From contig JACPKL010000008.1 of NCBI GenBank assembly GCA_016187035.1, positions 1-35,989 of the forward strand: a stretch of 35,989 bases of DNA. Direction: 5' to 3'. A program made the position numbers and the translations under genes. The notes below the pieces were generated by a model. That model ran no database searches, was not told the origin of the DNA, and saw only the letters and a program-made list of their open reading frames with translations. Positions 10,401-14,931 of this stretch are shown here, piece by piece; position 1 is the first letter of the stretch, and every line of letters starts with the position of its first letter. Source of the stretch: Candidatus Daviesbacteria bacterium (GTDB taxonomy: Bacteria > Patescibacteriota > Microgenomatia > Daviesbacterales > UBA10151).

Positions 10401-13400
10401 CTAAACCTGCGAGAGCCCCTAGAGAACCATCTGAAAGGATGGTTTTTTGGTGCAAATACTGTACATAGGCTTCTTCTTGCTCCTGACTTAGGGCTTTACC
10501 TGTCTTTCTATTTATATAATGTCCTCCTACAAAGTTATGGGTATTAGCAATCTGTAAGTCATAGGTTTGTTTCCTGCCTACTTTATTAATACTGACTATC
10601 TTTTCCCACTGAATTGTCATTCCGAGGTCGCCTTGGCGACCGTGGGAATCTGTTTTATGGATTGCCACGTCGTGATCGTTGCCACTCCTCGCAATGACAG
10701 AAGAGGGGAAGGTAGCTACCTCCATTCTAGTTTCTATCCATTTACCACCCTCTGTCTCTAGCCTATATACAGTCTGGACTCCTTTATTTAAAGTAGCCTC
10801 TACCTTATTCCATTCCCACTGCCCTGTAACATCATTTAAAGATAATACTTCATCACCACTCTTAATATCTTCAACAGGAATATCTTCCCAGTCCTGCTCG
10901 TCCCACCGTCCGAGGAGCCCCTTCGGGTCACCATCGGAGGAGTGACTCGCTTTCTTTCTCCTCCTTCTCCTGATCCTTGTCCCCTTAGCCACACACTGTC
11001 CCACAACATGTAAAGCCCCAGCAGGGGAGGTCGTACCTATCCCAACATTACCATTATCTAAGACAGCTAAACCAAAACTGGTTTGATTTAAGTCCTGAGT
11101 CATTAAAACTCTTCCAGTACCAGTACCTGCTCCTTGAAGTTGAAGCCTGGCTGCTGGCACCAGTCCTGTCCCGGCGGTTACCCCGATCCCTATATTACCT
11201 GCTGAGAAGTCCCCATAAAGTAGAGGCCTGTTAGTAGAAGAGTTGGCAATATAAAGTTTATTAGAGCCTTTTTCATAATATCCAGCTTGGTAACCCAGGA
11301 AAACGTTTGACGATCCTGAAACATTTGAGTATCCGCTGTCTTTACCAAAGAAAGCGTTAGTGCCGCCTGATGTATTATTTACTCCACTGTACACACCAAA
11401 GAAAGCGTTATTTGATCCTGCGTTAACCATTCCACTTTTGTAGCCAAAGAAAGCATTATCAGATCCTGTGTTAGATTGTCCGCTTTGTGCGCCAAAGAAA
11501 GAATTCTCAATTCCTCCTGTGTTATATTGTCCACTGCTTGCGCCAAAGAAAGCATTCAAAGATCCTGAGGTGTTGGATGCGCCACTGCTTGTGCCAAAGA
11601 AAGAGTTACTATTTCCTGTAGTGTTAGATTGTCCGCTTTGTGCACCAAAGAAAGAATTAAATTCATTTGTGTTATTTACTCCACTTTGGTTACCAAAGAA
11701 AGAGTTATAACGTCCTGTTGTATTGGATGTTCCACTGCTTGTGCCAAAGTAGGAGTTATAATTCCCACTAGTGTTACTTTGTCCTGCTTGATAGCCAAAA
11801 AAGGCATTAGCATCTGCTGTGGTAGTATTTTGTCCAGCCTGATATCCAACAAAGGTGTTATTAGAAGCGGTAGTATTTTGTCCAGCCTGGATACCAATAA
11901 AGATGTTAGAGGAAGACGTTGTGTTATTCATCCCAGCCCGATCACCTATGAATACATTATTAATACCTGATGTTAAAGATCCTCCTGCTGATCTGCCTAT
12001 ACCGATGTTGGTAAATGATCCATTAGTGCCAGGGAATGATAAAGCATTTTGTCCATTAATTAATATTTGATTAGAAAGGGTTGTTAAATCAATACTTCCA
12101 TTAACAGATAAAGCATATGATGGGGTACCGTTACTGGTTCCAATACCAACATTACCTTGAATAATTAACCCATCTGTTGGAGCAGTATATCCTCCATAAT
12201 TTGAACCAATTGATGCAGAACCAATTACTGTGAGATTATTTGTAGCAGTTGAGGTCCCTATCCCTACATTACCCTGGATAGCCAGACCCAAAGAAGGAGC
12301 CAGGGAGTTGGAGAAGCCATTAGGTCCAGAATTACCAATACCAACACCACCAAAAACAGATAAATTATTGGTGGTCATATTGGCTGAGGTACCAATACCA
12401 ACATTACCTGTTAAAGCATTAGCATAAAATATGGTAGTTGTTTTATTGGTTAAAACAGAAACAGTATTAGTGACAGTATTTGCTACTGCCAGATCAGCTT
12501 TGCCGTCTCCATTTAAATCACCTATAGCTACACCCCTTGGAGTTGTCCCGGTTGTATAATCCACCCTGGCATTAAATCTGCCATCACCTTTATTAATAAA
12601 AACAGAAACAGTGGTACCGCCAGAATTTGTTACTGCCAGATCAGCCTTGCCATCTCCATTAACATCACCAATAGCTACACTATATGGATCTGTCCCGGTT
12701 CCATAATCCACCTTGGTATTAAATGTGCCATCACCTTTATTGGTAAGAACAGAAACAGTGTCACTGCCCCAATTTGCTGCTGCCAGATCAGCTTTGCCAT
12801 CTCCATTTAAATCACCTATAGCTACACTAAATGGATTTGTCCCGGTTCCATAATCCACCTTGGCATTAAATCTGCCATCACCTTTATTAATAAAAACAGA
12901 AACAGTGGGACCTTCATAATTTGCTACTGCCAGATCAGCTTTGCCATCTCCATTTAAATCACCTATAGCTACACTCCTTGGATCTGTCCCGGTTGTATAA
13001 TCCACCTTGGTATTAAATGTGCCATCACCTTTATTAGTAAAAACAGAAACAGTGTAGCTGTACCTATTTGCTACTGCCAGATCAGCTTTACCATCTCCAT
13101 TTAAATCACCTATAGCTATATTAAATGGATATGACCCGGCTGTATAATCCACCTTGGCATTAAATGTGCCATTACCTTGATTGGTAAGAACAGAAACAGT
13201 GTCACTTCCAGAATTTGTTACTGCCAGATCAGCTTTACCATCTCCATTCACATCACCTATAGCTACACCCAATGGATTTGACCCGGTTCCATAATTCACC
13301 GTGGCATTAAATGTGCCATCACCTTTATTAGTAAAAACAGAAACAGTGTTACTGATACTGTTACTATTTGCTGTTGCCAGATCAGCTTTGCCATCTCCAT

Positions 13401-14931
13401 TTAAATCACCTATAGCTACACCATATGGATTTGTCCCAGTGGCATAATCCACCTTGGCATTAAATGTGCCGGCAGAAGTTAAAAGTGTCTCTCCTGCCTG
13501 AATAGAACCAATATTTACTAAATTACCAGTATTAGTTATCCTTTGGCTAGGGGTAATACTATCCACTCCACCAGTTCCCAATCCTCCTGTCACTGATGTA
13601 TATCCGGAATATCCTGCATATCCTTGTAAGATATTAGCATTACTGCCATTTGCCAGTATCAGATCATGGGTAATCAGATCCCTAAACCTACCTGTACCAT
13701 AAACATCTAAAGAATAAGCAGGAGAGGTAAAGCCTATCCCTACATTACCACCAACAGGGTTTAAAGATAGATTATAATTTGCACTATTTCCTACACCTAA
13801 ATTAGCTCCAGCTTGGATAAAACCATAGTTATTGGTGGTATCCAAACCAAATACCAGTTTCTTATTTAAGGTATTGCTACTTGATCCACTAATACCCAGC
13901 TGTGAACCTGCTGGTCCAAGAAGAGATGCTATGGTTGGGGATGAGGTAGTAATATCCCCAGCAATCTGTAATGATCTATCAGGAGAGGTAAAGCCAATCC
14001 CCACATTACCACTTATATATGTATTATGAGCAACAATATCATTACCTACAAAGTTATGGGTATTAGCTATCTGTAAATCATAAACATGCTCATAACCTAT
14101 ATATCTAATACTTACTATCTCATCCCATTGATAGGTATTACCTCTTGTGGTAGTATTTTGGCTGATGAGGTTTTCTTTTGAACCAACAACTGCCCAGCTA
14201 AAAGTTTTCTCTGCAGTTTGTTCTAATTTGGTTGCTGCCTGGTTTATTGCCATGTTTGCTTCCAGAGAGCCTATTATATTGACAGGAAACATTCTATTTG
14301 CTATCATTTCCTGGAAACTGGCTGTGGCCACAGAAGAAATATTGGAGGAAGTATGATTGACTTGACCCCACAAATTACCCTGGCTCAAATAGCTTTTGGC
14401 ATTGCTGTTATTGCTCTGGCTGTAGTCTGGTATGTGTTTGGCAAAAAACCCAGCCGCTCCAGGCATTAAATCTTCTAGCACTGCTATTTTATCTCCCACC
14501 TTAAGATTACTTACCTTTACCCACCCAGCATCATCAATTGGAGACTGGTAAACCACCTCGAAGGTGGGCTTTGACTCCTTCGAGGTGAGTCTGGTTAGGT
14601 ATGGGTGATTTCCTGTTGTTTTTATAGTTCTGCCAGATAGAGTAGTTAATTCATATACTCCTTTTCTTCCCATATCTAAAAGTTTCTCAACTCTCTGATA
14701 TTCAAATTCTTCAGTTTCCTCATTCAAGGATAAAACCTCATCCCCAGGCAACACATCCTTAATCATTACCTCCAGATAGTCCCATCCACCTTCCAGGTGT
14801 AAGGCATTTTTCTCACCTGGAAGGTGTTCTGTATCTAAGATGTCATCCTTAACTTCATCATCCAAGTTCCTAGTTCCAAGTTCCAAGTTCTGCGACGTCT
14901 TCGTCGCCTGATCCTGATCCTGGTATCCCAA
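1402..14931 (-). CDS. Giant repeat-rich surface/adhesin-like protein, second ORF, with HINT/intein domains
   Basis: 4509-aa ORF; dozens of GNVGIGTTSP/LHV repeats, VCBS-like repeats (AIGDLNGDGKADLAVAN), LVIVD-like repeats (VQGRYAYVTSN..IIDISNP), GxxNxFFGxxSG repeats, Gly-rich block, HINT motifs. Overlaps the 2082-aa ORF in another frame inside one intein. Confidence 0.9.
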   Translation of the reverse strand: MGYQDQDQATKTSQNLELGTRNLDDEVKDDILDTEHLPGEKNALHLEGGWDYLEVMIKDVLPGDEVLSLNEETEEFEYQRVEKLLDMGRKGVYELTTLSGRTIKTTGNHPYLTRLTSKESKPTFEVVYQSPIDDAGWVKVSNLKVGDKIAVLEDLMPGAAGFFAKHIPDYSQSNNSNAKSYLSQGNLWGQVNHTSSNISSVATASFQEMIANRMFPVNIIGSLEANMAINQAATKLEQTAEKTFSWAVVGSKENLISQNTTTRGNTYQWDEIVSIRYIGYEHVYDLQIANTHNFVGNDIVAHNTYISGNVGIGFTSPDRSLQIAGDITTSSPTIASLLGPAGSQLGISGSSSNTLNKKLVFGLDTTNNYGFIQAGANLGVGNSANYNLSLNPVGGNVGIGFTSPAYSLDVYGTGRFRDLITHDLILANGSNANILQGYAGYSGYTSVTGGLGTGGVDSITPSQRITNTGNLVNIGSIQAGETLLTSAGTFNAKVDYATGTNPYGVAIGDLNGDGKADLATANSNSISNTVSVFTNKGDGTFNATVNYGTGSNPLGVAIGDVNGDGKADLAVTNSGSDTVSVLTNQGNGTFNAKVDYTAGSYPFNIAIGDLNGDGKADLAVANRYSYTVSVFTNKGDGTFNTKVDYTTGTDPRSVAIGDLNGDGKADLAVANYEGPTVSVFINKGDGRFNAKVDYGTGTNPFSVAIGDLNGDGKADLAAANWGSDTVSVLTNKGDGTFNTKVDYGTGTDPYSVAIGDVNGDGKADLAVTNSGGTTVSVFINKGDGRFNARVDYTTGTTPRGVAIGDLNGDGKADLAVANTVTNTVSVLTNKTTTIFYANALTGNVGIGTSANMTTNNLSVFGGVGIGNSGPNGFSNSLAPSLGLAIQGNVGIGTSTATNNLTVIGSASIGSNYGGYTAPTDGLIIQGNVGIGTSNGTPSYALSVNGSIDLTTLSNQILINGQNALSFPGTNGSFTNIGIGRSAGGSLTSGINNVFIGDRAGMNNTTSSSNIFIGIQAGQNTTASNNTFVGYQAGQNTTTADANAFFGYQAGQSNTSGNYNSYFGTSSGTSNTTGRYNSFFGNQSGVNNTNEFNSFFGAQSGQSNTTGNSNSFFGTSSGASNTSGSLNAFFGASSGQYNTGGIENSFFGAQSGQSNTGSDNAFFGYKSGMVNAGSNNAFFGVYSGVNNTSGGTNAFFGKDSGYSNVSGSSNVFLGYQAGYYEKGSNKLYIANSSTNRPLLYGDFSAGNIGIGVTAGTGLVPAARLQLQGAGTGTGRVLMTQDLNQTSFGLAVLDNGNVGIGTTSPAGALHVVGQCVAKGTRIRRRRRKKASHSSDGDPKGLLGRWDEQDWEDIPVEDIKSGDEVLSLNDVTGQWEWNKVEATLNKGVQTVYRLETEGGKWIETRMEVATFPSSVIARSGNDHDVAIHKTDSHGRQGDLGMTIQWEKIVSINKVGRKQTYDLQIANTHNFVGGHYINRKTGKALSQEQEEAYVQYLHQKTILSDGSLGALAGLEPVRSTNFGGSTDSGNSSPSSSSNITQQNQDVNNDLNGSGPKGNRTPGTMLEGLAPRPAGPTPLSLSDILGLAVKETLDTSKVGFDSFEVELGFDPDDIEYGGIVAHNTYINGSAGLGVNFVNTTTPANGLAIQGNVGIGTTTADYNLSVIGTGNFTGNVGVGQSLTVTGTGTIGVFDRLKVNTLADVSALNATTVNASTLSLSSTLSLADGSAATPGLNFTNDTDSGLWRVGTNLVGLTTNGSGALQSKATINGLSVDASGNVGIGITNPAQRLHISGNLQLGEPGNGAKTLYFSNGNPSGEVAVLAISAANVVTLSSADALNISANPIRTSNGVIINRTASNPSNALDVYGAAVIGTSYTSTYTAPTNGLLVEGNVGIGVTTVNAKLQVNGGTLLGYGLNAAAGAPTNGLAVNGNVGIGTTSPITQLHIPGTVPTSSTSTVSGTANSVYVQGRYAYVTNNSSGFKIIDISNPKSPITISTVSSSNLDYSVAISVQGRYAYVLSNGVGGKSNLVVFDVSNPTNPTQLNYPSNFLIYTNPSSMYVQGKYAYVGTQTNTGFYIIDISNPSNPVVAYQSGSFGTNTSVFVQGGYAYLGSDAGTLRIIDVSNAASSTLVGSTTSGVSGAIYGVYVSGRYAYVTSNSNNSLSIFDVSNAASPTNVGSTSTSLSSPRGIFVQGRYAYVTSNSNNSLVVFDVSSPSTPINVGSVTSSSPQSVFVQGRYAYAGGGNFGIFDLGGAYIQQLETGGIETSTLGVTSNAIIGNDLNIVGGLSVGRGAEITGPVSFLSNSLAGGVFSFSSGGNIGIGNTNGGFNYGSPYSRLTLQGAGTGLTFSTVNSTLSQFGLAVLDNGNVGVGTTNPAYNFQVAGTGNFGNLGIGGSLVVSGNVGVGQSLSVTNNLNVGAGLKVTGYADLTGNVGIGQSLTVTGASTIGVFDRLKVNTLADVAALNVSGNIGVGGSITGYGALNGLNVTGLSNLAGLNVNGAAALSSTLSVAGVSSFANGSASAPSITFTSDTDTGLFRLTTNTLSLTTAGTSRLTVDGAGNVGIGYTSPAAFLHILNTGTGTSFRVDDIANDTTPFIIDAAGNVGIGTTSPGGTLHVSGNTIILGAGEGGTPTATTIRGAAASGSDILGANLTFDASNGTGAGGSGAIIFRTAGPLSATNPSVYENSSTYTTSTDAGAGATSHSFTSHSIGSNLNRLVIVGISYRTNTSVSSVTFGGTAMTYLTNSRVNASDRSTELWYLVNPPTGQSTVAVTFPVNEVSTVISANSFYNVHQSTPLGTAATNSGTSTSATVAVSSATTELVFGILSNYSDVPSTSSPATQRFQAATNLAWIRSTGATNTGASSITITWTNATTISAWWSSSGVSVKPAVSADINLLAERLRITNTGNVGIGFTSPTALLDVMGTTLLRGSSTTTGLAVTAAGNVGVGTTSPAGALHVVGQCVAEGTRIRRRRRKKASHSSDGDPKGLLGRWDEQDWEEVPVEDIVAGDEVLSLNDQTGQWEWHKVEKTMDMGIQEVLKLVTQTGKIIETTDEHPYLTITEDTKDDQKSQRLTTFEVDQSIRVEDKTADTILAIANIESSFITKLDKKQKQILFKKYSQNNQSKKFGFEIFAQMVVASIIKSGLTVTDLVIDIEYNKHEMDIAAIIRKSFPKMGIYFKSIGKHSPAHLAAYTTHIQRNLKKSKKEETLANLKLKGFLASELLHPEFTGIRSPHGLFTISNYTTKWEKIKYLKPGMLIATVDGWEKISTIYLAGRIKTFDLQIEGTHNFVGNNIVAHNTYINGSTGLGVNFVNTTTPTNGLAIQGNVGIGTTTANSKLVVVGNANIGSAYSGVTTPANGLLVQGNVGIGTTGLGGNGAFNLDVWGTARITGNTTINGVLTTSGNIGVGGSITGFGALNGLNVTGLTNLAGLNASGNVGIGGTLTLSSNLNISGNIIPSSDDTYDLGSNTARFKDLYLGPATLHLGTSTSDEYTLSYDTTANSLGFNVNGAGPAEITFDSSGNVGIGFTSPTALLQVNSGSSAFTVSSTGNVGVGGSLTITSLITANAGISLPAGQTISLGNFTSGGALFAGSNGLISQNVSDYYWDNTNNRLGIGTSSPNSALSVIGNVGIGTSAAGARLQANGGAIFWPTTASLSLASGTSLATNGNIGIGTTTADYNLSVIGTGNFTGNLGVGGSLTTTGLTVANGGLNVSGLSNLTGNVGIGQSLTVTSAAVFNSGIKVSGAADLTSINLNGDTITDLTGTNLTVSSGALSVASSPTLTGLTLNLGSDATGDILYRNSGGTLSRLGIGSVDQVLTVSAGLPAWAASQSGASSQWTTSAPNIYFLGTTGSGNVGIGDTYANYSKLQLTGSGTGTDITFQTLDSSGTQRFTILDNGNVGVGTTAPAYNFQVSGTGNFGNLGVGGSLVVSGNLGVGGSITGYGALSGLNVTGLTNLAALNATTVNASTLSLSSTLSVAGVSSFANGSASAPSITFTSDTDSGLWRIGANQIALTTAGGSHSGLSINSAGNVGVGTTSAGQLFQVGSNIVTPSLSVTSAGNVGIGTSGPAAALDISGTTPSLRITDTSYAPPPTSTGGTITQSGGYTIHTFTSSGTFTPSAAMNVEVMVVGGGGGGASGGGGAGGYRTNNAYAVSVQAYTVTVGGGGSGQQENTAGSDGSASVFDTISAAGGGGAGPNAAAPTGNGRSGGSGGGAGAAASATTGGAGNTPSTSPSQGNNGGANDIGAPTYPSGGGGGSGGTGGNASAGVAGAGGAGTANSISGSSVTYAAGGAGALYNSGGNGAAGTANRGNGGNGAQDTYTGGNGGSGIVIIRYLTNNISPITLLGTNSGGIFDLRNSTAAAGSLLNLDLSNTRIGIGTSAPQQLFQVNQANTPFVVTSSGNIGIGTTSPSQLLQINPGLTLAGSEMVFTSSGNLGIGTTTPGARLVVAGGVGIGVSYTNSSIPSNGLAIQGNLGVGTTTPLGALHVVGQCVAEGTLIKRRRRRRKTMDDGEIEDGG
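5062..6069 (-). other. Intein/HINT domain 5 (336 codons, in frame), RNase H-fold-like insert
   Basis: GALHVVGQ|CVAEGTRIRRRRRKK..TTDEHPYL..FDLQIEGTHNFVGNNIVAHN|TYINGS. Confidence 0.85.
8180..9090 (-). repeat. LVIVD-like beta-propeller repeats in the giant protein
   Basis: Recurring (V/Y)VQGRYAYVTSN..L.I.DVSNA/P. Confidence 0.7.
10132..10165. repeat. Palindromic element (CACCTCGAAGG type)
   Basis: CACCTCGAAGG..CCTTCGAGGTG. Confidence 0.85.
10178..10207 (+). promoter_or_regulatory. sigma70-like promoter of ncRNA copy 2
   Basis: TTGACA-18-GATAAT; the conserved GCGTGGGCCC begins at the same distance from the -10 as in copy 1. Confidence 0.68.
10215..10448 (+). ncRNA. Predicted structured ncRNA copy 2 (same family as 877-1080), antisense inside intein 4
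   Basis: Promoter TTGACA (10178-10183)-18 nt-GATAAT (10202-10207); GTGGGCCCA/TGGGTCCAC (10217-10225 with 10278-10286); T-arm-like AGGGG-TTCGATT-CCCCT; perfect 14-bp helix CCAGCCCTTCAAGC (10239-10252) with GCTTGAAGGGCTGG (10339-10352); terminator AACCATC-tgaaa-GGATGGTTTTTT. Confidence 0.7.
10425..10448 (+). terminator. Intrinsic terminator of ncRNA copy 2
   Basis: AACCATC-tgaaa-GGATGGTT with TTTTTT. Confidence 0.65.
11270..11990 (-). repeat. GxxNxFFGxxSGxxNT repeats (trimeric adhesin/tail-fibre style)
   Basis: Tandem NSFFGAQSGQSNTTGNSNSFFGTSSG... Confidence 0.75.
12430..13480 (-). repeat. VCBS/FG-GAP-like repeat array 2
   Basis: Tandem NPYGVAIGDLNGDGKADLAVAN..VSVFTNKGDGTFN units, about 120 nt period. 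Confidence 0.85.
14165..14356 (+). CDS. Small hydrophobic membrane protein, antisense within intein 3 (track gives a GTG start at 14147)
   Basis: MRFSFEPTTAQLKVFSAVCSNLVAAWFIAMFASREPIILTGNILFAIISWKLAVATEEILEEV*; TTGATA (14128-14133)-17-TAGTAT (14151-14156) just upstream of ATG; resembles the 15853-16074 product (S..NL..W core). Confidence 0.5.
   Translation: MRFSFEPTTAQLKVFSAVCSNLVAAWFIAMFASREPIILTGNILFAIISWKLAVATEEILEEV
14353..14469 (+). CDS. Tiny single-TM protein (38 aa), antisense within intein 3
   Basis: MIDLTPQITLAQIAFGIAVIALAVVWYVFGKKPSRSRH*; GGAGGA Shine-Dalgarno just upstream; ATGA overlap with preceding ORF; not in the supplied ORF track. Confidence 0.6.
   Translation: MIDLTPQITLAQIAFGIAVIALAVVWYVFGKKPSRSRH
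14554..14587. repeat. Palindromic element (opposite orientation to 10132)
   Basis: CACCTCGAAGGTGGGCTTTGACTCCTTCGAGGTG. Confidence 0.85.
14787..14826. repeat. Palindromic element (CACCTTCCAGGTG type)
   Basis: CACCTTCCAGGTG..CACCTGGAAGGTG. Confidence 0.85.

Larger units (their letters stand above)
10078..10995 (-). other. Intein/HINT domain 4 (306 codons, in frame), antisense ncRNA cargo
   Basis: GALHVVGQ|CVAKGTRIRRRRRKK..YDLQIANTHNFVGG[insert]GGIVAHN|TYINGS. Confidence 0.8.

Noticed and set aside
877-10448. HDV-like ribozyme interpretation of the ncRNAs
   Set aside because: Helix order is superficially similar (P1, P2, hairpin, P1', P2') but spacer lengths and core nucleotides do not match what I know of HDV-like consensus.
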